From: Blasia pusilla
Taxonomy: Eukaryota > Marchantiophyta > Marchantiopsida > Blasiales
DNA: 64,000 bases
Assembly (NCBI GenBank): GCA_050084515.1
Contig: CM114273.1
Location: 12,710,001-12,774,000, forward strand
Direction: 5' to 3'
How positions within the stretch are numbered: position 1 is the first letter of the stretch; the number at the start of each line of letters is the position of its first letter. This document shows positions 47,450-57,961 of this stretch, piece after piece. The notes beneath the pieces are model-generated. The model ran no database searches. It worked only from the letters and a program-made list of their open reading frames with translations, and was not told the origin of the DNA. The position numbers and the translations under genes are program-made.

Positions 47450-47888
47450 CCAGATGACATGTTGATCAAGTCAAGGATCATCGAGTAATTTGTGCACATA
47501 AGTTACCGTTTGGAGGGTTATTTATGGGGGAAGAGCTATTTCCTCTTCCCAAGGGTATAAGAGAGGGAGAGAGGGCTTTCACAAGCCATCTTTCTCATAT
47601 TGAATCTTGTAACATCTCTCTTGGTTAATGTTTAGTAGGAACTAGGGTGCTAGAGTCTAGATTCCCTCATAGTGGAGGGTGGATATAGCTTGATATCACG
47701 TGTAGATTGGAGAGTGGAGTTGGTTGTGTGAGTCATTTTTACTTCAATTTTTTTGGGTGATCTTGTTGTACATGTATGAATTTATTTTTTGATGTGTGTG
47801 AATCTACCTGTGTGTTGGGAAGATCACTGTGATGTTGTGTGTATGTGACCAACGATGTGAATTATGTAGCGATATGTATGTACATAAC
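47450..47888 (+). repeat. Diverged gypsy LTR, nearly full length
   Basis: The blocks GGGGGAAGAGCT, GGGTATAAGAGAGGGAG (TATA region), AAGCCATCTTTCTCATATTG, AGGAACTAGGGTGCTAG and the end TGTGACCAACGATG through ATAACA match the LTR of copy B in order. It shows that the terminal 136-bp block belongs to the LTR. Confidence 0.75.
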
Positions 47889-48205
47889 ACATGCCATAGT
47901 TTATTGGTATCAAGATTTGTTCCTGAACTTGTTTGAAAACATACAACTTGTAGATATTTCCATATCAAATACCTTCACCCACTACTTTCCTATAGGCATC
48001 CTCAATAATTGTTCCAAATTTCTTAAAAGAAACTTCTAAGTTACATTCATATAATATTCTAATTCAAAACAAATGCAAGTTTTGCTTCAAATATCGATCT
48101 GGTAAGTAGAGTAGTTCGGATAATTTATTTTCATGTCCTTTCTTTGAGGCTAAAGGAGTTGTGTCTTTCCCTTCTGCTAGGCACTTTGCATTATTCCCAA
48201 TAATA

Positions 48206-48485
48206 TGAGAAAACAGAAAGTGACGAAATCACTGAAATCTTTACAAAACTTAGGTTTTTACCTATTTTTTCTTTATTTCTATTAATAGAAATATTTTGCG
48301 CTACCCTAAAATTTTATGAATATAGGGTTAGATCATCCTAGTAAAGATACTCGTGAAACCACCTACGTCATATTACTATGACTCCTTCGACGTCTAAGTC
48401 GGAACCATCAATCTAGGCTTCTTCTCATACAAGGGGGCCGATCAGATTAGTGTTGCTCATAGAAGTGGATGTTGAGAATCCAACA
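48206..48485 (-). repeat. Solo LTR of the Copia copy 1/2 family
   Basis: It reads TGAGAAAACAGAAAGTGACG on plus at the left and GAGAATCCAACA at the right, 280 bp. It splits a protease-region match in the surrounding Copia fragment. AATAAT occurs on both sides and fits a target duplication. It lacks the central part of the 424-bp LTR. Confidence 0.85.
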
Positions 48486-48957
48486 AATAATCAGACTAAT
48501 GGGCTCCTATGGAGTTTGTAAGGATGTATACCAATTCTTCTGATTGATCATCTGCCTAGATGCTCCACTATCAAGTACCCATGCATCTTCACTCTTTCAC
48601 TTGGTGGAATGTGATGCTTGTGTTAAAAACTCTTTGATTGATATCCGATCATCTATCTTATATTCTTCCAATTCTATAGAATTTCCACATTCCTTCTTAG
48701 ATCTTAAGTAACCATTCTTGTCTTCTTGACTCCTCTTTCTACAATCCTTGATAAGATGATCTATCTTATCACAATATAAGCGTTTGAAGGGTTTCTTTGG
48801 AAATTTCTTGTTGATATTTGAATTGGAATCTTGATTCCTTCCTCTCTATATGTTTTTTTGTAAATGCGACATCATTTTCCTCTCTAGCTTTTAAGCGTAT
48901 TTCCTCTTCTACCAACATTGCACTACAATTTTCAAAATTCAAAAGCATGGGTCTTAC

Positions 48958-49194
48958 TTAAGTATTAAATGGTGTGACTAAATTTTTATACCTTGGAGGA
49001 AAAATCCTTATGCAAAAACAAGCCAAATCTTCACTTGACTTTAAAATTCCTATCAATGTCATATGATCTTGAAGATTCTTGATCCTATTCAATAATTGCT
49101 CCTTGCTTCCTTTTTTTGAAAATTTCTCGTATGTAAGTTGATTCTCCAAATTTTGAACTTTAGTCTCATGCTTGGTTTCATATTTATTTTTCAT
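48958..49194 (-). pseudogene. Copia gag fragment
   Basis: Residues KVQNLENQLTYEKFSKKG and IKNLQDHMTLIGILKSSED match copy 1 gag (1927-2340) across the whole open stretch. It is cut on both sides by stops. Confidence 0.82.
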
Positions 49195-49870
49195 AATATT
49201 TCGTGCCTCAAGAAATATTGAGGCATGGAATATTCTGAAGTATAACTTAAATAATCACTTACATTCATGATGATAGCATGCATATATTCATGATGATAGC
49301 ATGTATATGAATGACATCCATATTTTGTGTTTCCATACTAGCAATACAACAAGATCAATGTCATCAGATGACGTTGAACATGAAAAATCTATAATAGCGT
49401 GTGGATTTGAATCGTCCCCTTTAGCCATCTCCTACATCTCAAATTATTCAAGCACAATTCTTATTTTGAACTTTCAAAGAGTATAGTTAGACCCATCAAA
49501 CTTACCTTTACTTAATGGATCAGGGAAAAACTTGAATCTAGAAATAAGTAGCCATCTCTCAAGACTTTGTGCAAACACAATAGATTTCCAAATACAAATT
49601 TATGGAAAATGTATTTGTCTAGTACCATATAAGGCAATAAAATATGAAAAAATCATAAAATCTATAACAAATCTTGAAACTACAAAGTGGCCTAGATAGT
49701 CTGACCATTAGCTCAAAATAGAGCTTTTATGGAACCTAAACATGGATAAAACTTGACAAACAAGACTTACCTACCGTTTTCATTCCCCAACTATATCACT
49801 ATTTGGAAAACTAGGATTTATGACCTATTTTTTAAAATTCTTTTTATTGCCAATTTTTTCTCATCGATGA

Positions 49871-51159
49871 GGATGATGATAGAGTAGCTATTGTCAAATT
49901 ATTTTTCCTTTCTTGAGTATGGTCCATGCCATCATATCTCGGAATACTTAGGCCCATACGTTGGTTCTTGGATGTGCAGAACATATGGTCAAGGTATTGA
50001 AACGTTGGCCCTACTACCTTTCACAAGTTGTGATCATATTGAAGGTTGGAGAGAATAGCTCTGAAGGGGCATGAATGAGTAAGAAGGGAATGGATAGAGA
50101 CTAGATGTTGAAATAAGGTTGCTTATCATAAGGGTGTGTGAATTTCTTGCCCAACAACGTATGAGTGAATGCAGACAAAGGTTTTATGGAAGAAACTCAT
50201 AACATATATATTTGACCTTGGCCCCACACCTATGTACGGAGGGTAGGAACTTGTGTAGTTACTATTGTGATGGAGATTCAAATATGGAGTTTGTGGGATT
50301 AATATGAGAATCTCCCTATGGGAGAAAGTGGCAATGCTCTCATACTTTGGAAATAGTGTACATACTCTATATAATTCAGTTCTTGGGGTGATTCTTTTTT
50401 GTGTGGTATGATTCCATGATCTTATTGGTGGTTTGTTTGAGTGGATGGGTGAAATTTTGGGAGTGTTAGTGGTGAAATTATGGGAAATACAACGATTCTT
50501 GCTTCTTTAATTGGGAGTGGCAGCATGCCACTCTCATGGTCATGGGCATCAAGAAAATGTAGGACTTGCTTAAGCTAAAGGGATTAGTATGGCGCATGAA
50601 GATTATGGTTGAGTGTGGGCACTTTGGAATTGTGATCTTTCCTACCCCAGTAATGGTAAACCCGAAACTACAACCATTAAATGTATTAGTAGTTATGTGG
50701 GTGACCATTGTCATGAGAGGTGATCTTGGAAGATGTTTTGATGTGAAATAAAGTGTATAGACGCTATGTAATCGATGTGGGGACAAATACAAGCATAGTT
50801 GTTGATGTTTTGGAAGAAAAATAAGGATCGGTGGTTCATTTAGTCTTTAATGAGCCATTCTCATTCTCATCAATGGATGAACTTATGGAGTAGCTCTTTG
50901 ATCTAAGATATAGTTACTCACTAGGCAATGCTTGAAAGCTAGATCTTTCCGCATACAATTTGGTAAAGATCAATGCGAATTGATGGGAGAGAAGTTTGAG
51001 TGAGGACGTTTTTAAGCATTTATGATAATTTGTATGTAGGGGTTGAGTCAACCAAATAGCGTAGGAATGGGGATGGAATTTAAATTTTATGTGAGGTGAT
51101 TTTATGTATAGGCGGAGTGATATCTGCACCATGATAAAGGAGGGATGCGAAGTGGATTT
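49871..51159. other. Interval without a recognisable gene
   Basis: Open frames are short and antisense to each other. I see no TE ends. Confidence 0.45.
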
Positions 51160-51600
51160 ATGACCAGATGTTGAGACCATCATTCATGAGAGGTAGGTCT
51201 AGACCTTCTCATGTGAGTGCTCAATACGTTGTACACATATACATTGCTATACCATCTACATCACTATTCACATCCACACAACAAACATCATCAACAAAAA
51301 TACACTCACACATATATAATACCAAGATCACACAAAAAATGGCTCACTCGACCAACTCTACTCTCAAGTCTATAAATGGTCACCAAGACACAAAGCCACA
51401 TCCACCCTCTGCATTGAGAAAATCCGAACTCTAACACTCAAGCTCCTACCAAACCCTAAAATAATGAGTGTTCCAAAGGCTGGACATGAAAAGGAGGATT
51501 AGTGAAAGCCATTTTCCCATATTTTATATCCTTGTGAGAGCCAAATATCTACTCTCCCCTAAATAGCCAAAAAATAACGTAATCAAGTTGTAGGGTATGT
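51160..51600 (-). repeat. Diverged gypsy LTR fragment
   Basis: ACACATATACATTGCTATACC, AAGATCACACAAAAAATGGC and AAAGCCATTTTCCCATATTT follow the order of the left LTR of copy B (53746-54380). Confidence 0.6.
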
Positions 51601-52784
51601 GACTATTAACTTGGTCAATGGATCACATAGCTTAAAATAGCCAAATAGAGGGATTCTTCAAACAATGAGCTTGACGTAAATGAGTTTTTGCAAACAACAT
51701 CCGACCACTCAAGATAAAGTTAAGCCCACAACCTACTTACTCCCTACATATATTCTCTCCATATAATAGAATACTACTTTTTGGCTAACTTTGATGTGAC
51801 AGATATATGGATTTAGTGATTTTTGGTATGTAGTGCACTATGGAAGAGCAAGAGGTAAAACTAGTTCACACGATACAAGTGTATCATGTGAGAGATTGGT
51901 TTTGGTGAATCATTGGGATATCAATTGGCATAATCCTTAGGGGTGTATGATTGTGAGTGTCTTCTAGGGTGGGGATGTGTGCCCGATACATGACGAGTCT
52001 CTATATGAGATATATGTTGTATCCCAATATGGGATGTGTGTAGGCTCAATATGAGTCAATCGAATGGTGTACCCTTCTGTGTCATATCCTAGCACAGGAT
52101 GTATATCAGGGCAATAGTATATAGAGTGTGGAGTGATGGCCTTGTATATGTTGTATCTTTGTTGGGATGTTTTTGTATTTGATGTGAGTTGATTAGGTAG
52201 TGTTGTATTGCATGTGTGTGTTATCTTATGGCTAAGGGTGGCTATTGATGGTAGTGGTTTACAAGTTTTTGTGAGTGGGTGATGTGTTATCATTACTTGT
52301 TGCGTCAAGTGTGAGAGTGGACAACATGTGGTAGCTGCCAATGGTATCATATGCACCGACAAGTGCTTATTTTTAGCCTTTGCTTAACATTTTTGAGGGA
52401 GCTGGTGTCATGAACCACAGTGGTGATTTCATATGGAGTGGGATATGATATTGATCATTCCTATGGATTTTAGTGTCTAAGGAGATGTTGAGTATATATG
52501 GATCAAGCACATACCGGTTGGTGCTCAAGTGGTGGTGTCATTTTGTTGTCGCATGGTGCTATGGATGAAGTGTATGGGTCCACAAGGGGCCAAATATTGT
52601 TTTCAAGAGTGGTGGCTACGATCAAGCTCTATCAATTTATGTAGGATTTTGATGCTCCGTATGCACATCAAAGGATTTGTAATCCTTCAATGTTCATACT
52701 GTTCATTGCATGGACTTGTTTGTTTGTGCACCTACATGATACCCTCATCGTTGAATATGATGAGTCTTCAAAGTGGCACTTGGC
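51601..52784. other. Interval without a recognisable gene
   Basis: There are GT-rich stretches and overlapping short frames only. Confidence 0.45.
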
Positions 52785-53088
52785 AAGGTTGCAATTCGAC
52801 AAAGTTTTTGTCCGCCGACATGTCCATGTTTGTGGAGTTCTGTGCATCCTATGGAAGGACTTTACCATATGGGTCCTACCTTCCCCCCTTTCTTGTCCCT
52901 CCCCCCACCCATCCACCCTCCTCACTTTCACTCCCTCCCCCTTGTTGCCTTGCATGCCTCCACCCTACCTCCCACCATGAGCAATGAGTTTGTGCCCTAC
53001 CTCTTGCAATGTATGTCTACAAACATGTCTAAACTTGTGTGTCCACGTCCGTCTTAGGGACAAACTTGTCCATTTATGTGCAACCATT
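52785..53088 (-). mobile_element. Short terminal-inverted-repeat element, copy 4
   Basis: It lies inverted relative to the 12-15 kb copies: AAGGTTGCA at the left, TGTGCAACC at the right, with GGACTTTACCATATGGG and GACAAACTTGTCC inside. Frames crossing it are shadows. Confidence 0.68.
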
Positions 53089-53745
53089 GAGGCAACCATG
53101 GCACTTGGTGGAGATTCAAGCCTAAAGGTGATACAAGGATATTATGTTTCACAAGAAATTTGAGAAGAGTACAACTTTGAGGTTGAAGGGAGTCTAGTGC
53201 AACTACTGAAGCGAGTAATGTTGGGAGCACCAAAATAATGAGAGGGATATGTGTCCAAGCTTAGTCCAAACCTACAGTTGAGTTCTTCCAAGTTTTTGAG
53301 AAGAACTATCAAGGAGCAAGGACCAAGAGACTTCATGAGTTGTACGAGTTTCATTTACGATTGAGAGAGAGCCTTATGGAGGCCTATAGAGGCATGAGTT
53401 GATTGGTTTAGGCCACACAAGAGGTAAACAAGGCATGAGCGGTGAAATATTTGCATGTATGGGGTACTTGACCATGAGTTGCAATGGCAAGTACAAGATT
53501 GTGTGTTGATGTCCTTGATAAAGGAGTCCTCAAAATTGACTCTATAATAGATAGTTTGGATATCTGAGCATATCAAGCACAACACCATCTAAGAGCAAAT
53601 GGTGGTATATAGCTTTATAAGGGAGCCAACACATGGCATAGTACCAATAGTGGCGAGACCATGGAAATGAGTATTGTCTGATGGTATGGGTGTGGAGAGG
53701 GGTCACGATGCCCCATGTATGTTGGAAAAAGTAAGATATGTTCCT
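53089..53745. other. Interval without a recognisable gene, left flank of gypsy copy B
   Basis: No domain is seen. It ends with TCCT (53742-53745), the left target duplication of copy B. Confidence 0.5.
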
Positions 53746-54380
53746 TGTCGTGCGCATACATATCGCTACACAACATACATCGCTGGTCACATCTACACCA
53801 CACAAGACCGATCTTCCCCACACACGGGTCGATCCACACATGTACAAAAATCAACTTATACATATACATGGAGATCACACAACAAAAATAAAGAGTAGTA
53901 AAAATGGCACACCCGGCCTAAAACTCCACTCCTCAATCTACATCGGCATATCGAGCCTCGTCCACCCTGTGCTCTCAAGGAATCCGGACGCTAGCACCCT
54001 AGTCTTATCTCACACACATACAAGGGAGGTGCTCCAACGGCCCAACATGAGAAAGATGGCTTAAGAAAGCCATCTTCCTCTCTTATATAGGGTTGGGAAG
54101 AGCCAAAAGGCTCTTCCCCTAAAAATAGCCATCCCCTTGGTAACCTGCGCGCACAGGTTACCAGGGGTGGATGACCTGGTAAACAAGTCACCCGGCTATG
54201 AAAGACCTCAACATGAAAGTTGTCAGAAATGACGTTCCTGACACAATGGACCTATCCTCAACCTCATCCGACACCGTGGAACAAAGTTACACTCAAGATA
54301 GTCCTATCTTGAGTGTAACTTTGTTCTACCTACGTCCTATCCACGATAGATCTCGGCCTATCGGCTACTCAGATGTGACA
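53746..54380 (-). repeat. 3' LTR of gypsy copy B
   Basis: On its own strand it starts TGTCACATCTGAGTAGCC and ends GCGCACGACA, 635 bp. It carries a TATA box (54081-54092) with short hairpins around it, and a 22-bp perfect inverted duplication at 54280-54325 that the 5' LTR lacks. Confidence 0.87.
54280..54325. repeat. Perfect short hairpin in the 3' LTR
   Basis: AACAAAGTTACACTCAAGATAG, two spacer bases, and its exact reverse complement. The 5' LTR has only the first arm. Confidence 0.9.
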
Positions 54381-54382
54381 GC

Positions 54383-54518
54383 TGTCGTGCGCATACATAT
54401 CGCTACACAACATACATCGTTGGTCACATCTACACCACACAACATCGATCTTCCCCACACACGGGTCGATCCACATATGTACAAAAATCAACTCATATAT
54501 ATACATGGAGATCACACA
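54383..54518 (-). repeat. Extra partial LTR between polypurine tract and 3' LTR
   Basis: This 136-bp block repeats the end of the LTR (compare 53746-53882) and is separated from the full LTR by only GC. On the other side lies the polypurine-like AGCTAGGGGGACGA. The arrangement looks like an LTR-LTR junction. Confidence 0.8.
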
Positions 54519-54533
54519 ATCGTCCCCCTAGCT
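54519..54533 (-). promoter_or_regulatory. Probable polypurine tract of gypsy copy B
   Basis: AGCTAGGGGGACGAT on the minus strand precedes the LTR material. A second purine run (GGAGTTGGGGGA) lies about 20 bases upstream. Confidence 0.6.
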
Positions 54534-54597
54534 GACAATTGAATCCCCCAACTCCAGATAGAAAAAATATCACATCTCTCTAACATGACCTACTACC

Positions 54598-55290
54598 CTA
54601 TACACATATCGGACACATCCATTGTCCCGTGGGAACCACATCAAGAGGGGGGGTCAGACATGATATATGCCACCCTCGAGAACAACCATCACATACCAAC
54701 ATGGTGGCTGTACCCCTCGCAGATCTGCACAACATACACCTCAAGCCTGCATGTACCACTACCAAACTCGGATCCACCGTCCCATCTACGCTCGGAAGAT
54801 GATATGGCGCAAAATTGCGCACATGATCCTTCCAAACCATACCATCCCATCCCTCCAACATGAGGACTCCGGTCGGTAATACTTCGCGCACACGTAGGAT
54901 CGTGCGCCTTGCAGTGACATCTAGCGTCGTGGATGCCGCCTGCTGTAAATACACGTAATCTCCAGGATGAAACCTCCTAATCCCTAGATGATAACCTCCT
55001 CCACGAATGGTCGCGTACCTCAATGTATCTCTATGCTGAGCAATAGCTAAGTTCTCAAAGGCCATAAGCATAACTCTACGAAAAACCTCCGCCCTCTGAG
55101 AACATGCTTGAACCCACACATCTCGATCATCAAGATCTAACACCTCGGCCATGTCATGTCGAATCGCTCTAGGTAAATTTGGCTCTCTCCCAAAGAGCAA
55201 AAAGTACGGTGAAAATGACACCAAGGATGCCAGCCGACTTAAGCGATAACCCATAGCCAACCATGGCAACTATAGGTCCCACTCCCTCAA
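54598..55290 (-). pseudogene. Gypsy copy B integrase C-terminus with PHD finger
   Basis: The 223-codon frame starts in the integrase tail (FSPYFLLFGREPNLPRAIRH), passes through a coiled region and the GPY/F-like TILRVREVLPTGVLMLEGWD, and ends in a PHD finger at about 54601-54753. Zinc ligands are complete: CMLC, VCDGC, GWHISC and CPIC in Cys4-His-Cys3 order, with the PPLDVVPTGQW linker typical of PHD fingers. The stop follows three residues after the last Cys-x2-Cys, so the PHD is the true C-terminus. This part is intact in this copy. Confidence 0.9.
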
Positions 55291-55302
55291 CTGTCCCCGC
55301 TG

Positions 55303-55743
55303 CTAGCCATACTTGCGCAATCCTCTCTTCACCGTCTGTACCACTCTCTCCGCCAACCCATCCGCCTTAGGATGATCTCTAGATGTGGTGCGGTGATCTA
55401 TCAACGCCTGATCACACAAGGCCTGAAACTCTCCCCTGAACGTGGTACCTTGGTCAGTCAACACCTCCGCCGGTACACCAAAGTGACTAAGCACACGATC
55501 TAAAAACCCATAAGTTGTTCCCTCGCTCGCCTTGTCTAGTAGTGCCACCAACTCTATCCACTTGGAGAAATGCTCCAACATGACCAACACGTACCTATGA
55601 TGACGCCCCGTCAATGGCAAAGGTCCCGCAAAGTCTAAACTCCACCGATAACCTAAACCCATAATCTGCAAAGGATGTAACTGTGGAGTGGGAGCACTGA
55701 AGGATGCTCGCACTCTGTCACATACCATACATCTGGCCACAAA
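55303..55743 (-). pseudogene. Gypsy copy B integrase core
   Basis: A 145-codon frame has the last part of the zinc domain (CMVCDRVRASF) and the core with Asp in SLDFAGPLPL, Asp in EVLTDQGTTF and Glu in DGLAERVVQTV, the full DDE triad. A stop near 55300 separates it from the C-terminal part. Confidence 0.9.
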
Positions 55744-56660
55744 CTATTGTATCTCAGTATGCATGCCGTGCCACCAATATTGAACCTGGAGTAAGCTGTA
55801 AGTACGCTTTACTCCGAAATGTCCCAACTCCTCAGGGGCATGTCGCACTACACGTGCTCGCTGGGAAGGATGAGGTACCACTCGTATCCTACCATCTCCC
55901 CATACCCGCAAAATGTGAGTCCCCTCCCACCTGAACCTCTTGGCTCTCTGTACGATCCGATCCCGCTCCCTAGCACTCACTCTACTCGCAACGACGCCAG
56001 TGCGCAAGAACTCCACAACCTCCACGTCATCATGGATATCACGACCACCTGTCGCCTCCTCACTAACCTCCAGATCCAAAGACTCATCATCCAACCCCAC
56101 CACTGGAGTCATCACCTGTGGCTGACCTGCCATAGTCAACCAACAAAGATAGGCACATGCATGCCAACCGGGCATCATCTCCTCATCACTCTCTCCGTGC
56201 CATTGAGCTCCTGTGTTGTCTCTCTGACTCGGACATGGGTTATGACTCAACCCATCCGCATCCTGGTTCAGCCGACCTAGCCTATGAACCACCTCAAACT
56301 CATACTTCTGTAGTAAAAGAGCCCACCAGGCAAGCTTTCCCGTAAGCTTGTTGGACTCCATCAACCACCTCAACAGCTGATGATCAGTGATAAGTGTGAA
56401 AGGGTTGCCGAATAAATAGCACCTGAAATATGCCACGGCCCACATGCAGCCAAGCACTCTCCCTCATAGGAGCTGTACTTCGCCTGTGCAATGTTGTTCG
56501 ATCGGCTCGCGTAAGCCACAACGAACTCCCTCTCCTTGTCATCCCTCTGAGTAAGCACTGCTCCTAGACCCAACATGCTCCAATCCGTATGTAATTGGAA
56601 TGGGCGACCCCTAACCGGTCTCTGTAAAATGGGTGAGGACCTCAACTTGTCCTTGAGCTC
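55744..56660 (-). pseudogene. Gypsy copy B RNase H and integrase zinc region
   Basis: RGRPFQLHTDWSMLGLGAVL (catalytic Asp) and AKYSSYEGECLA lie in one frame, and DHQLLRWLMESNKLTGKLA, QDADGLSHNPC and HAPEELGHFGVKRTYSLLQ in another, with a frameshift near 56450. A stop after HTEIQ ends it inside the HHCC unit. Confidence 0.88.
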
Positions 56661-56675
56661 CTGAAATGCTTGCTC

Positions 56676-57700
56676 CTAATCATCTCCCCACAACCAAACC
56701 TGATCAAGTCTCGTCAACAAGGTCAAAGACTTTGCGATCGCACTAAGACCCTTGACATACCGTCGATAGAAGTTCGCCAGTCCAAGAAATGCTCGGACTC
56801 GACTCACATCTGTAGGGCGTGGAATCTGCGCAATAGCCTCTACCTTTGTTTGCTGAACGCCTAACCCACTCGGGTATATGGTGTGTCCCAAGTACTCAAT
56901 CTACTCTTGAAAGAATCTCCACTTGCTGGATGTAACTTCAGTCCATGTAACTGCAATCACCAAAACACCTCCTCCAAGTGTTGCTCATGCTCCTCAACCG
57001 TGGAATTGAAGATAAGAATATCATCTATGTAACATCGTACAAAATCCAAGCCAGCCAAAATCCTATCCATCACTCTCTGAAACTCTGTAGGCGCGTTCTT
57101 CAACCCAAATGGTAGGAGCCGCCACTGATACAAGAAATCTCTCCCAAACCGATCTATCCCCCAGAATGTTGTCTTCTCCCTGTCCTCCAACTTGATAGGA
57201 AGCTGATGATAGCCAGCACGAAGATCTAAAGTACTGAAGATCTTTGCATGCCCTACCGCATCAAAGATCTCCTCAAGAGTAGGCATGGTGTACCGATCTG
57301 ACCACGTCTGTCGATTGATAGGACGGTAATCTCCACACATCCGCCTATCCGTCCAATTGCCATACATATCCTTCTTCGCCGGCATGACTGTGGCAGATGC
57401 ATACTCCCCATGTGATAACTCCACAAGTCCTGCCTCCAACAAGTCCTGACTCTTGCTCTGAATCAAGGCTCGCTCCATATCAGAATACCTGTAGGGTCAA
57501 CGAAAGATCGGCGTATCACTAGCCAACTCAATCCGTATCCCCGGATCCTTCAATGTACCCAAGTCTCTCATATTGAAGGCAAAACAACAGACATGCCCTC
57601 TCAGAAACCTATGAACTCCCCGCCGCTCTCCTCCTATCAACTTGAGACCTATCACAGGCTCCCAAGTCTCCATCGTGACCTCACTTGGAGAGGAGGCAAC
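56676..57700 (-). pseudogene. Gypsy copy B reverse transcriptase
   Basis: The 173-codon frame (56957-57478) carries RMCGDYRPINRQT, FSTLDLRAGYHQL (catalytic Asp), LPFGLKNAPTEFQRVM and CYIDDILIFNST (catalytic DD, about 57018-57032). The thumb LGHTIYPSGLGV and FLGLANFYRRYVKG follow in another frame (56676-56891). Upstream, IGGERRGVHRFLRG leads from the methyltransferase linker; stops occur near 57495 and 57720. Confidence 0.9.
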
Positions 57701-57961
57701 CTCCGGCTTTGGTTGCTATGTAGCAACCATAGCCACCTCCGCAATAGCCACTCCACTCTAACCTCCTACACCATGCTCCACAACCGAAAAATGAACATGT
57801 GCTACTCTAGCCGCCTTTGCACTCTCTGCTCGAACGACGTCCCAGGAAGTCCATGGGTGCCTATCTCTCCTTGTCTCGCCCCCAACCAATGCCTGTACAG
57901 ACCCTGTAGGCAATGGTCCAACTCGTGGACGTGACGACATGGATGACACTCGCATCCGTCT

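Larger units (their letters stand above)
47930..49870 (-). mobile_element. Diverged Copia fragment, family of copies 1 and 2
   Basis: From right to left on minus: a diverged LTR (about 49630-49870), the leader and gag start (ATGGCTAC-like context near 49550), gag (48958-49194, QNLENQLTYEKFSKKGS), the zinc-knuckle region, protease and the integrase start near 47.95 kb. It is interrupted by a solo LTR of its own family at 48206-48485. RT and RNase H are missing. AT-richness and divergence suggest an old copy. Confidence 0.8.

Noticed and set aside
52529-53057. Frames of 94-152 codons near 52.8 kb
   Set aside because: They run through a copy of the short inverted-repeat element with a pyrimidine-rich middle and have low-complexity residues.
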